A stretch of DNA of 64,000 nt from contig CP136062.1 in assembly GCA_032622095.1 (NCBI GenBank), forward strand, positions 51,723,349-51,787,348. The letters run 5' to 3'. Every line of letters starts with the position of its first letter. The stretch's first letter is position 1. The stretch comes from Siphonodentalium dalli. Its lineage: Eukaryota; Mollusca; Scaphopoda; Gadilida; Siphonodentaliidae. This document shows, piece after piece, positions 34,673 to 45,696 of this stretch. The notes under the pieces were generated by a model. That model was not told where the DNA came from. It saw only the letters and a list, made by a program, of their open reading frames with translations, and ran no database searches. The position numbers were made by a program, and so were the translations under genes.

Positions 34673-34908
34673 CCATTTCATCACAGGAACTGCGCTGGTA
34701 CAGCATTAAAGATCCTGTGCCAGTTCATTCTCTTATGGGGAGCATTGCATATATAAGAGAATGCACTGGCCTACAAGGTTAAGGTAAATATTGTTAGACC
34801 AATGTAATCTCATATATATGTGAGGCACCCTATGGGAGACTCACACATAAGAGAATGCATTGGCACAGAGTTTTCTCAAAATTTCAGGAAGATCCAGTCA
34901 TGGACGGG
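34673..34908. mobile_element. Family B MITE, degraded double hairpin
   Basis: TTAA-CCATTTCATCACAGG to CATGGACGGG-TTAA. Left hairpin has lost much of one stem; right hairpin partial. Confidence 0.75.
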
Positions 34909-34912
34909 TTAA

Positions 34913-35240
34913 AGTAATAAAGCATGTTACCAGTTCGCCATTTCATCCCCTTTTTTCACTGTTAGCATTTTTTAGCATGTTATCACCCCCAATTTACCAG
35001 TAACTTTTTAATAATTTTTTAGATTTGTAATTTTATGCGCTTTTGTATTTATTAGTAACGTCTCACTTATAGTTCTACATTTATGTTGATGTCCATAATT
35101 ATGTCTTATATTTGCAATTGTATTTTATGTTTAACATGTCAAGCGTTTTAGAGCACTTCAGTGGATTTTACGCTACACAAAACTGTTATTTATTTATTAT
35201 TTATTATTATTTATTTAATACCACAAATAAGAACAAAATG
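34913..35240. other. GOLGA7 intron start, no repeat recognised
   Basis: AT-rich sequence next to the GOLGA7 donor; ends in a (TTTA)n-like run at ~35190-35218. Confidence 0.4.
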
Positions 35241-35247
35241 GACTAAC

Positions 35248-35400
35248 CTTTTCATATGATGTGTTCAAACAGAGATAATATAAGTATGCTGTTAAACAAG
35301 CGAGACAGCTCTCACAGTAATTTCGGCCACCGCATCTCTCCGCTTCGGCAAACATGGCATTCAAAGTACTAACTGTCTGGGCGAAAACGGTTGGTTCCAC
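35248..35400 (-). CDS. GOLGA7: GOLGA7-like protein, second coding exon
   Basis: This exon continues the reading frame from the exon ending at 38039, in phase 0. Acceptor: TTTTTCAG just right of 35400; donor: GAAAAG|GTTAGTC. It supplies residues 41-91. The core [14 protein letters not shown], then the cysteine cluster [11 protein letters not shown], match the most conserved block of the Erf4/GOLGA7 domain. C72 and C75 align with the palmitoylated pair of vertebrate GOLGA7, and C69 is an additional cysteine. The exon ends at the SYEK step of the family, so the C-terminal ~45 residues (the DPIERGLR-like segment) remain to be coded. I looked for that exon on the minus strand down to the CNNM gene and did not find it by eye. 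The intron of ~2.6 kb holds three MITEs and an hAT relic. Confidence 0.9.
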
Positions 35401-35617
35401 CTGAAAAATAGTATCATAAGTAATTGCATGTATTCATGAACACCAGCCTAATGGCCATATCATTATTAAACGGGACAGAGACAACAATGACATGTTAAAT
35501 TACACTCCCTCACACCCTATGCACTAAACGCTGACAATGGGCCTGAACTTAACCAAGATGATCTATGATCTCCATGGGTGCTATGGATACATTGAATGAA
35601 AATCTAATATACCAGTA

Positions 35618-36065
35618 CTCTCGGGCTCCAAATAAAAGTGCAGGGCCAATTAATAGTGCAGGGGGGAAATTCCATTGAAAGTTAATAAAAGTGCAGACCC
35701 AAATAATAGTGCAGGGGGACTCGGAGCAAAACACCAACATGCTTGGTTAAACAATTATTTGTTGTAGTAGGTCAAGTACAGGAATCAACATAGTACATGT
35801 ACCGTATGTCTCATGTGGTATTTTATTCAATATTAATTAAATGTCCATATGTATGCCATACATGTATACTTGAATATGTACATGCATAGAGTTATAAGCT
35901 CATCATTTTGATATCAGAATCATATAGAAATCTTGACTTTGTGCTCTTTTCAATTTTAATAGCCTCAAAATTAATAAACGTGCAGACCCAAATAAGCACT
36001 GTGCATGGGGGAAATTTCCCACAAAAATAATAAACGTGCATGCATGTTTATTTGGAGCCCAAGAG
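35618..36065. mobile_element. MITE with CTCTCGGGCTCCAAATAAA ends
   Basis: Inverted ends CTCTCGGGCTCCAAATAAA / TTTATTTGGAGCCCAAGAG, TA on both sides. Subterminal GTGCAGACCCAAATAA words repeat near both ends. In the GOLGA7 intron. Confidence 0.8.
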
Positions 36066-36236
36066 TACAATACTACATAATTTATTATGGCCTAACATAA
36101 CCAGGGTTTCCCCCAGGCCGGTGGGGGGTCTGTAAAACGGACCCAGTTTTGGTGCCCAAAAAAAATCAAGGAATGTTAATCAATATACAAAGTGTTGGTT
36201 TGTACAGGTCTGGTTGTTTATTTTATTTCTAGAGTT

Positions 36237-36320
36237 GAAACGATTTGTTGACTAGTTGACGTCGACAAATTGTTCAACAGAAGTCGATTCCAGATTCTCA
36301 AGTTGATTGGTTGCATTAAA
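36237..36320. mobile_element. hAT-like terminal fragment
   Basis: GTTGAAACGATTTGTTGACTAGTTGAC resembles the terminal repeat of the element at 50045-50949 (GTTGAAACGATTAG..GACTAGTCG); no second end found. Confidence 0.5.
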
Positions 36321-36768
36321 TTGAGCACGTAGTGCACACACTATGTTTTAACAGAACAATGATACCATACAATATACCAACAATGGCAAGGACAGTGCTA
36401 AAAGTTAAAACAAAAGGCGCGCTAACTACTAATTAGTAGAATTACTTACACAAACACCAGTTATGAGATCGACCATGTTGATAATAAATAAACATCATGG
36501 TGCAATGGCCGATCAAAGATAACGTTATTGGCAGCGGCGCATTGAAGCCTCTGATGTTCTTTCAATTTGTGTCAGGACAGTTAATTATATCAATACGTTT
36601 ATATTCTCTGTCACTATGTGTGTAATTAATTCAGTTTGAGTATGGACTAACTTTTTTGTCACCACAAATGGAGACAGAAATCTAATTCAAACAGCGCTGA
36701 ATAGATTGGCGAAGTTAGTTGACGAAATATCGCCAGTTTTGGACATGCGGGTTTCGTACTTTGGATAC

Positions 36769-37169
36769 CAAGCCTGCAAAAAGCGTGTCTGTCATTTGCA
36801 GAATGAGGTCCCCAGAGGGTGAATTTAGTGACGCTACCCTGCATAGCGGGCTAGCATCACTAAATTCACCCTCTGGGGACCTCATTCTGGTTAGGCCCTC
36901 AACCGCTATGGCAGACCTACATGTAGGATCAGATTGAAGTTTCCCAGATTTTATCTTCTGCAAATTAGGGGATATAGAAACTTCCCATATGGGAAAACGT
37001 AACTAAAAACAATGTTAATTTGATACCATAGATATTTCCCAGAAGATGAGACCTAAGCAGAATGAGGCCCCAGAGGGTGAATTTAGTGATGCTATGCGGG
37101 ATAGCGTCACTAAATTCACCCTCTGGGGACCTCATTCTGCAAATGACAGACACGCTATTTGCAAGCTTG
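36769..37169. mobile_element. Family C hAT-like MITE, double hairpin
   Basis: CAAGCCTGCAAAAAGCGTG to GCAAGCTTG, flanks TTGGATAC and TCAGATAC (8 bp, two mismatches). In the GOLGA7 intron. Confidence 0.85.
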
Positions 37170-37796
37170 TCAGATACATTGTCGGTGATGGTTGTACAAA
37201 GGTGATTACTAATCTTCAAAAACCTTAATCTCTCCACTGGTTATATCATATTTTGTTGAATAGGCAGTCTGTAAGATGAAATACGTAAATGCATTGTCCT
37301 ATAATTTGATGTACCAGCGATCAGGACATGTGAGATACGTAATGTGTCGTAAACTGCCTTCCGTCATCTAACAACCGGCCTTCACACCATAAAGGTTATT
37401 AATACAATAGGTATTCAACAACTCACAATAATAAGCAACAGAACTGTTATTTTATTTTGGCGAAAATAGCAATGACAACTAAGTCTAACACACCCCATTA
37501 CTGGATTAGTTGGCAAACATGGTGTCAGCGACATACTAGTAGAGTCAGAGAATTATCTATTTAAAAAATATAATTTAGTCATCAGTTGTGAGCCCAGAAA
37601 ATGAGGATTTATTTTGGCCAAAGTCTTTTTTAATTTGGCCAAAAAACATTTGGCCAATTTTGTTTTTATTTGGCCACTAAAAATTTCATTTGGCAAATTT
37701 TTTGGCCAGAAGATTTTTCAGTCCAGCACGAATACTATTGATGTTCAATAATCAGAATGTCGCCAGTTTAGTGATTACTAGAAAATACTGGCATAC

Positions 37797-38009
37797 AGTA
37801 ATGCCCTAAGTAATCGACCCCTTAACCACAGCAGAATTATGGGTAACTTTTCATGATTTAGTCAGAAATATGTCTTGTTGCCATTCATTGGAAATATCTC
37901 TGTGAGAGCTTTCCGATGAATGGCAACAAGCGATATTTCCGACTAAATCCTGAAAAGTTACCCATAATTCTGCTGTGGTTAAGGGGTCGATTACTTAGGG
38001 CATCACTGT
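37797..38009. mobile_element. Family A foldback MITE beside a GOLGA7 splice donor
   Basis: CAGTAATGCCCTAAGTAATC and mirror, TA flanks. Its right end is about 29 bp from the donor of the exon at 38039. Confidence 0.9.
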
Positions 38010-38038
38010 ACATGTATGTGGCGATTACATGTGCTTAC

Positions 38039-38160
38039 CTTTCCCTCCAGCTCTTGTGGAAACTTGGTCAAAAATTTGACTGACGTCCCATCAGTGAAAT
38101 CTCTTGGGACGAAGACTTTCAGGCAGTTGTTTGGTGGAAGAGACCCAAGGTCATCCATGT
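38039..38160 (-). CDS. GOLGA7: GOLGA7-like protein, first coding exon
   Basis: Golgin A7 (GCP16, Erf4-like) is the small palmitoylated partner that stabilises DHHC palmitoyltransferases such as ZDHHC9 at the Golgi. The exon is bounded by an acceptor (TATTTCAG at 38161-38168 on the minus strand) and a donor (AAAG|GTAAGC). The ATG at 38158 lies two bases inside the exon, so at least one non-coding 5' exon must lie to the right. The 40 codons end in phase 0. Residues 13-39 follow the family pattern: a KVF(V)PRDF strand, then TKFPQELEG, matching the KVFIQRD and TKFPAELE of vertebrate GOLGA7. A family A palindromic MITE lies in the intron about 20 bp past the donor. Identification rests on this exon together with the next one; the symbol could also stand for GOLGA7B, as invertebrates often carry a single copy. 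Confidence 0.85.
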
Positions 38161-38168
38161 CTGAAATA

Positions 38169-40890
38169 CACAAAAAATGTGAATTGTTGTTGTTCTAAGA
38201 TTGAAGCTTCACATAGTATATGGTAGCTTCCCTGTCTCACTTTTGTCGTGTGATAGTGTAATTTATCCTAACCTTATATTTGTGTAAACAAATAATAATT
38301 ATAAATTACAGGCATACATGTATATGTATAAACTTAGTAATATACTTAAATAGTGTTGCATTAAGTTTAAATAATATATGTACATGTACCAGCATGTACA
38401 AGTTAATACGGACAAGTAACAGTGAACATATTCATCTAAATAATTGCTACATATGGCAATGCATGCATCTGCTACTCTGTATTCGTGTTCACTTTCGCTG
38501 TAATATGTCCATATCGTTCTGTCACTCTAGACCAATGTTAACAGTCTAGACATGCTGCTGTATTTAGATCAGGTTCATGTAAGCTCGCCAGCTGATTGGA
38601 TGACACAAAGCCAAGCCCAGGTAAATCAAAAGGTTAATTAGTTTCATGGGTTTTCATATTGTTCAATGTTTACCAAGCTGTTAATACCAGAAAAGTCTTC
38701 TGTTTGTTTTGTCAAGATATTTTCAAAATATTTAGATTATGGAATAACATAGATATATCAGTTAGCTCTGCGTGATTACGCAAGGTTACAGAAAATAGGC
38801 CCCGCTTAAATCACCATTTGTTTTATATTCATAATGACATTGGTTTGTGAACAAAACAATGCAAATGTGTCAAATTATACTCAAATATTGATGTATAGTC
38901 ATGGGTCGATTTATCTGGATTCGCATCGCAATTTGCAACGCGATTTCCAATTTCTACTATTAACCATTATTGGTAGGAAATGCTATACAAAATCAACCCA
39001 GTGTTGCAAAATGCTATACAAATTTAAAACATTAAATCGACCCCTGATAGTTTAAGATGCATATACCGGGTAGCTCCAAAATCGCGAAGTACAATGTAGA
39101 TCAGAGCACGTGGTCACATTTTTAGCATTTTTTTACCGCTCTGTACATACATGTAAGCTACCGGTACTTGTATGACTTGAAATTACAGGAGGACCTGAAC
39201 CAAATGAAGACGATCTATCATCTTACTCAAAAATAAAACGAACCAATAGCCATTTTCTGAATAAAGAGGTCCTGACGTATCGCTTGTGAAATCCAAGAAA
39301 CCGTTCCATTTTGTTTATGACCACCCCCAAGTGTTATGTTATGGCGGTTATCTCCACTGCATTGAGGAAAATTACAACCACGTTGGGAGTAACGTTACAA
39401 CCACATTGCATTAACAATAGAACTGTGTTGATGGTAATTTTTCAACGTGGTCTCACAAAGTGATGGAAGGTTAACAGAGGGCACAACTTGGTGTCGGTTG
39501 TTAGAAAATAACCAAGAGTTGCACTCTGCAAACAACCGACGATCATGTTTCAAAAATAATTCATTAATTTCAATACATTTCACATACAATAAAGTGAACA
39601 GCATGTCAGATTACACAGAACTGATTGCCATCCGGACTCCCGCATATCGGAACAGTGCGGGGGATGAATCAGGCGATGATATCTTGCCATTACACGCACA
39701 TTCCCAGAAGATATAAATATAAAGCACACGATGGTATATTTAAAATAGCGCAAGAGAACTCAGTGTTTGCGACTAGAATAGAATTACAATTATGTTGTCA
39801 AAGGTAAAAAACAGGTGCAGGTGACTTTTGTTACCTTTAATATATTGTCAATTGTCTTAGAATAATGGTGCATTTTATTTGAACAGATGCGAATTAAGAG
39901 TAAAAATGCAAAAAGAAACATTTTGTTCCGAGGGAAATAAACAAGTCGGCACTTTGAACTGCATTATGTAGCTGTAACTTCATTCTCATGACTAATGGGC
40001 CGATAAAATTGAACGCATATCTGTCACTTTCAACAAAATAATACAATTTTTAGCCGGTCAGTCGCCGTGTGTACACATGCAATTATTATGTGTCTTGTTG
40101 ATAGCGGTTATTTTTGACCGGATCTGTATCACTCAACCCCAGTTGCATGAGCATTACGTCAGCATTATTCAGGAATCAGGCAAGTGGACTTTGTGAGAAT
40201 CAAAATTTTTTGCTACACCATATTAAACTGTTGTTTTGAGTGAACATGATTACTTATTGTCACTTTCTCAATGAGATTCCCTTTCAAGTCTCATGCTCGA
40301 TCAAAGGACCATACTGCCGTGCTTTGTCTTTACTATTCAAAAGCGGCCGAAAAATACCTTAGTCCCTGAAGATTCAGGCCTATTTCATTTATCTGGTTAA
40401 AAAAAACCGAAACCAAGGTTTTTCTTTCCAAAAATACGAAACGGAGTGCAAAAGTAATAACCTCCAGTCTCTAGTCTCATGGTGGTTACAATGCGGTTGA
40501 GAGGGACACTTATTTTGAGAATATGTATACATGTTTATGTTGGCATTTTTCAGTTTATTGCGAACAATATACTGGGATTAATAGTTGCTATTATTGGAAT
40601 TATGTACACACGATTATAACTTTAGCAGCGACGTCAATATAAAAACTTCTGACGCATCTGAATAAAAATACTCGTGGTAAATCGTACCAGTCGCGGAAGT
40701 GGTTAATCATTGTCAGCGTGATCGGCAGCATTAAAAATGATTAGGGTCGCATGTTCAAAATATGGACGTCAGGAAATCCGAACAAAACCATATTTTTTTC
40801 TAGGTCCTAGGGATAGCACTCCCATGAAACATGCTGTGATCATAGTCCAAAATTGACTATACATTGAATGTTTTGTCCAACTTTCCCCAC
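38169..40890. other. Upstream of the GOLGA7 coding start; no gene identified
   Basis: Must contain the 5' end of GOLGA7 (a non-coding exon is implied by the acceptor at 38161). A GTTATGGCGGTTATCTCC stretch near 39339 could be part of a promoter. A small hairpin-ended piece (GGGTCGATTTA...TAAATCGACCC, 38903-39048) is the only repeat-like structure seen. Confidence 0.35.
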
Positions 40891-41208
40891 CGCTGGCAAC
40901 GGAGCTTTTGCTTCAAGTCCGGAAAGGAAGAATATGACACAAGACATGACCAAATCGCGATGTTCCCAGGACAATACATATCCTAATGCATCACCCTGGC
41001 ATACCATTTACCTTCCTTTTCCAAAAAAGAGACATTTAATGAACATTTTAGGTGACGAGACGAATGATCAGTGAAATAGTCAGGTGTGTTCGATCCGAAT
41101 GGATCGACTTCCAGTTACTGTACATCGCACTCAGTATCGTGGGGCAAATAATTTTTGTCAATGACAATGTAGCGCGAACCTATTTAGATGTCTCATTAAG
41201 GTGTACGT

Positions 41209-41327
41209 TCAGTTTCTCATCTAATAACTTTGCGCATTCTTTTCCCAATGGTATAGACCCAGGACCCATTCCCCAAAAAAGGGTGGAAAAATACCTGTAT
41301 TTATAATTTTATCAGATGAGAAACTGG
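41209..41327. repeat. ~120 bp hairpin with CAGTTTCTCATCT arms
   Basis: CAGTTTCTCATCT and AGATGAGAAACTG bracket an ~90 bp loop; a small MITE or part of the surrounding composite. Confidence 0.55.
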
Positions 41328-42239
41328 AGGGCGCATTGTGAGGGAGTACGACGATTGAAAACCGGTACCGTAAACCGGGGTAACTTGAGACAGTTTTTAG
41401 GGTATTTTAAAGCTAACTTGAAATAAATGTTTTGGACCCTAGCCACATCACTTGACACTTCTCAAACAACCTCTCAGCTATTGATTTCTAATAGTTCTAA
41501 CCTGTTGTAGCATTGTAGGTGGCAAAAATTGTGGCCCGAACAGGTGTCTCAAGTCACCCCGGCAATGGGGTGACTTGAGACAGATGCCTCCTCAACTCAT
41601 ATAACATATTGTTCCACTGCCCCAATTCGACTCCAGTAGTAGGACAGACCGATAATGATGCAACAGAGAAAGATTACTTTAATAAGAATTATAATTTAGA
41701 TTTTAGCAATCTATATTTGCTATACACCACTATCCAGGCTTTACGTTAATAATCATGTGTCGATATTAGAATGCAATGCCATTGTATCATGTGATGCTGA
41801 AATTTAATGGATCGTCATGTTCGTACTACTTGTCATCTTAGAAAACAAATAGTATACCTTACCTATTATTTCAGGATTATTATAAACACTTCAAGAAATA
41901 TATAAGAGAACAAACTGGATGGCGCTTAAGTGGCTTTTAATAACACTTTCTTTATTGAATACTCATTGCCGAGTAGTGGCCAAAGAAAATGCTCAGATAA
42001 CTTCAACAAACAGACATAGACCATTTGTATAACTTATTGTCTGAACAGCACCAATGTGTATGAAGCTCGTTCCCCACCAATAAGGCGAGATCACTGATTC
42101 GCTACCATATTATATCCATGCATCCAGCCCGTTCCGTGCATTCAGTGCTACAGGTCAAAGTTCTGTCTGGAGTAATAGCATTCGATTAAATATTCATGAA
42201 TTCCATATTGCTACATCAAATAATTTAGGCTTAGGGTTA

Positions 42240-42820
42240 TAATATAGGGCTCACGTTGAACTAGTGAAAGGGTTATGGTGTTCTTTAGGGTTAGGGCACC
42301 CTTTAGGGTCAAATCTCACCCCCTCAATCACAGGTTTAGATATCGGGTTAGGGTTCATCCTTTATGGACAAAGCGTATCCCCTCGATCACATGTTTAGGG
42401 GGTAGAGCTCACAATTTAAGGGCAAATCCCACTCCCGCAATCACAGGTTTAGGGAAAGGGGCTCATCAGAAATTTATGTGCAAAGCCTATCCCCTCGATC
42501 ACTGGTTTATGGTTAGGGCTCATGTTGATCTAGTGAAAGGGTTAGGGTTTGCTTTAGGGTTAGGGCACCATTTAGCGTCAAATCCCATCCCCTCGATCAC
42601 AGGTTTAGGGTTTGGATTCACCCCTTATGGGCAAATCCCACCCCTCGATTACAGGCTATGGCTCATCCTTTATGGGCAAAGCGTATCCCCTCTATCACAG
42701 GTTTAGGTTTAGGGCTCATCTTGAACTAGGTAAAGGCTTAGGGTTTCCTTTTGGGTTAGGGCACCCTTTAGGGTCAATGCCCACCACCTCAATCACATGG
42801 TTAGGGTTAGGGTTATCGGA
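42240..42820. repeat. ~65 bp tandem repeat rich in TTAGGG
   Basis: Eight or more units with TATCCCCTCGATCACAGGTT, then TAGGGTTAGGGCTCATC and variants. The same unit appears inverted at 43340-43480. TTAGGG is the animal telomere repeat, but here it is embedded in a longer unit and is not a terminal array. Confidence 0.85.
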
Positions 42821-42824
42821 GATA

Positions 42825-43320
42825 CGAGTCTTGGAGCCATGACATACACTTAGGCTACATGGCTCCTAGACTCGTATCTTCATTATGGAGCCATGGCTCC
42901 ATGGCTAAAAAAAACTTGTATCCTCGTTATGGAGCTATGGAGCCATATCGGAGACACAAGTCTTCGAGTCGTGGGGCCATGGCTCCATAACAAGTCTTGG
43001 GGTCATGTAGCCATAACGAAGATATGAGGTTTGGAACCATGACATACTTTCGTTTGGCTCCATGGCTCAGAGACTCGATTGTATCTTCGTTATGGAGCCA
43101 TGGCTCAAAGACTCGATTCTTCGTTGTGGACATATGGAGCCATATCGGAGCCACGAGTCTCAGAGCCATGGCTCCATCATGAAGATACGAGTCTTGGAGC
43201 CATACGAAAGTTTTTGTAATGGCGCCATAATGGTGATGTATGTATTCGTGTAGCTGTTGCTTCGTTGCTTTATGGCACCATGACACGTATCTCCGTTATG
43301 GATCCATGGCTCAATGCAAG
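42825..43320. repeat. Array of GGAGCCATGGCTCC palindromes
   Basis: ATGGAGCCATGGCTCCAT, ACGAGTCTTGGAGCCAT and GACTCGTATCTTCGTTATGG words alternate in both orientations, giving a decayed, self-complementary array of ~30-70 bp units. Confidence 0.85.
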
Positions 43321-44329
43321 ACTCGTATCTCTGTTATATCCTAATCCTGTGATCGAGGGGATACGCTTTGCCCATAAAAGATGAGCCCTAACCCTAAACC
43401 TGTGATCGAGGGGGTGGGCTTTGATCCTAAAGGGTGCTCTAACCCTAATTCAACATGAGCCCTAACCCTAAACATATGTGATCGTAGTACTTGCAGTCAG
43501 TCAGCTACATGTAGATTATCATTCAATTTTACTTGTGCAACTTATCATGTGCATTAACTGAGATATACTGTAGTAGTTAGCAACTAAATAGCACATGTAG
43601 CCATATAGAGCATGTATGGGTCATATCCGGGGTGACTGTCTCAAGTCACCCCGAGTATGTCGAAAATCATGTTTTTCTTAGAAAGCATAAAATATGTAAC
43701 TACATACATAAAATGACAATCTGTTGACACATCAGATATATATATTTCTGGAGTCTTGGTCATATTCATCTCCATATAGTCCACATGGTGTATGTGGTGC
43801 AGTGTAAGTTTGCAAGTGGTCAAATTTTTGCAAAAAAAAATCAATGAAATTCTCAGACCAGTTGCTCCATTTTTATTCAATTGCATCTCATTATATATAG
43901 ATTATTATCAAATAAATATACCTGTCATCAGAATAAATAAGATTTATTTGAATGTAAGAACAATAGGGAATGATTATAGTGCCTGAAATATGGCACCATC
44001 CTGTTTTGTCTCAAGTCACCCCAGTGTCTCAAGTTACCCCGGTTTACGGTACGGTACGTATGTTTATTTAGTTTAATCTGTATATATACATGTAGGCATG
44101 TTTCGGATCGAACACACCCAAATTTTTCACTGATCGTTCATCTGGTGACCAAAAATCCTCTTACAAAAGTCTCTTTTTTGGAAAAAGAAGGTAAATGGTG
44201 TGAGCATTAGACATTACTACATTAGTAATAGTATATGTATTGTCTGGGGAACATCGCGGTTTGGTCATGTCTTGTGTCATATTCTTCCTTTCCGGACTTG
44301 GAGCAAAGCCTCCCATTACAGGTATCGCG

Positions 44330-44942
44330 GAAATTTTGATGGGATATCTTTATCCCAAAATTCCCATAGATTTTCGACTAGCGTGATCATAAAGATTAAA
44401 CTTTAAAAGTGATATAAATATCACTTTTAAAGTTAAAACATACATTTATCTGTTTATAGATGTACATGTGCTGGCATGATCATAAAAGTAATAATTAAAA
44501 TAAAATATATAACGTCATGACGTCGGTCAAGCCGTCAAGCGCTCAACTTTGCTCAAGGCCAAGGTCTCAGTCAAAAATTGAAAACAAGAATCTGACTCCT
44601 GTGAGTCCTGGGCTGGCTGCGGGGAAAAATTTATTTCGAATGTGATATAGACGTAGAAAATAAAATAATTGGGCGATTCCGTATCTAATTTCAAATAATA
44701 TCTTCAAAAATTACATACACCGCACCTGTCCGTCCATAAGATTACAGTAACTAACCAATCTATCCAAAAATAAACACCCAAATAAAAATTGTATTAAATC
44801 CAAATATCATCCATTGTAATTTACCGGAAGTCAGATTATTGCTCATCTTCATTATGATTCGGCTACCAACGACGACTAAATTCCATGAGAGACCACCATT
44901 TCGAATTATGCATACATATGCTGTCACATATTTATGATACAA
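44330..44942. other. No gene recognised
   Basis: Contains a short perfect hairpin, TTTAAAAGTGATATAAATATCACTTTTAAA, at about 44403-44432; otherwise low-copy. Confidence 0.4.
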
Positions 44943-44951
44943 CTATATCAC

Positions 44952-45413
44952 GGGAACGGGACTACCCGCCCCCGAGACAACCCGCCCCTATGCTATTTTG
45001 GGGGCGGGTTGTCCCGATAAATGAGGGCGGGTTGTCCCGAAATTGTTAATAGTGATTATGTTCTTTTATGTTCTTTGATGATATATTATTTTAATCTTCG
45101 TTCATATTCATTCATTCCGTTTTTAAATTTCGTTCATTAAACTTCGTAATAAATAAACATATTATCGTTGATGCATGTTTGTGTTCATAAGTTATATTAT
45201 ATTACATGTGTATTTATTGTTGTCCATGTTGTTAAATCTAATAAAACTCTATAAAAAACAACCCAGTTTCGTTAAACAAACATCTCATCCCCTCACACCT
45301 CCTAATTAGCCACTGATTACCGCTAATTGATTTTTGGGGGCGGGTTGTCCGGGGGCGGGTTGTCTCAGAGTGAAAGGGGGCGGGTTGTCTCGGGGGCGAG
45401 TAGTCACGGACCC
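44952..45413. mobile_element. Mutator-like MITE with 9 bp duplication
   Basis: Inverted ends of ~37 bp sharing GACTACYCGCCCCCGAGACA, starting GGG, and flanked on both sides by the exact nonamer CTATATCAC. GGGCGGGTTGTC is repeated at least five more times in subterminal positions in both halves, like transposase-binding iterations. 462 bp, non-coding core. Confidence 0.88.
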
Positions 45414-45696
45414 CTATATCACGTGTAGGCCTAAAGTTGAAATGAGTAATGACCCCCCCACAGCGATAGAAAATGTTAAATAATACCAATATTAATATTA
45501 AAAAAAAACATTTCTTTAAGAAGTAGCATCCATTTGTAAACATTCGACAGCTGAGTGCGAGAATTTTTTATCAACATTTTATGGCTTAATTTCATTTATT
45601 CTGAGTGCAACTACGTGTTTAAGAATTGTTTTGTGGCCATGTCATCTATAGAGTTAGGATCTGGTGACGATGCAGACATTCAGACGCCCTTTTTTG
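45414..45696. other. No feature recognised
   Basis: Short low-copy spacer to the candidate divergent starts. Confidence 0.3.

Larger units (their letters stand above)
41369..44048. mobile_element. 2.7 kb element with CGTAAACCGGGGTAACTTGA ends
   Basis: Terminal inverted repeats CGTAAACCGGGGTAACTTGA and mirror, with GTAC on both sides (4 bp). The word GGGGTGACTTGAGACA recurs, inverted or direct, at ~41545-41582, 43630-43660 and 44010. The middle is tandem repeat; no transposase is visible, so it is non-autonomous. Confidence 0.75.
40895..44320. repeat. 3.4 kb composite inverted repeat
   Basis: Left arm 40895-41100 and right arm 44100-44320 are inverted copies: CAAGTCCGGAAAGGAAGAAT, GACACAAGACATGACCAAA, GGACAATACATAT, CATTTACCTTC, AAAAAGAGAC, GATCAGTGAAA and GTGTGTTCGATCCGAA all recur inverted, roughly 80-90% alike by eye. 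The 2.7 kb element at 41369-44048 lies between them. Confidence 0.85.

Noticed and set aside
42275-42706. 143-codon ORF at 42275 as a gene
   Set aside because: It runs through the TTAGGG-rich tandem array; its repeats in the protein follow the DNA unit.
42240-43490. A true telomere or chromosome end
   Set aside because: TTAGGG runs are short, embedded in a 65 bp unit, inverted at the middle, and bounded by transposon ends on both sides.
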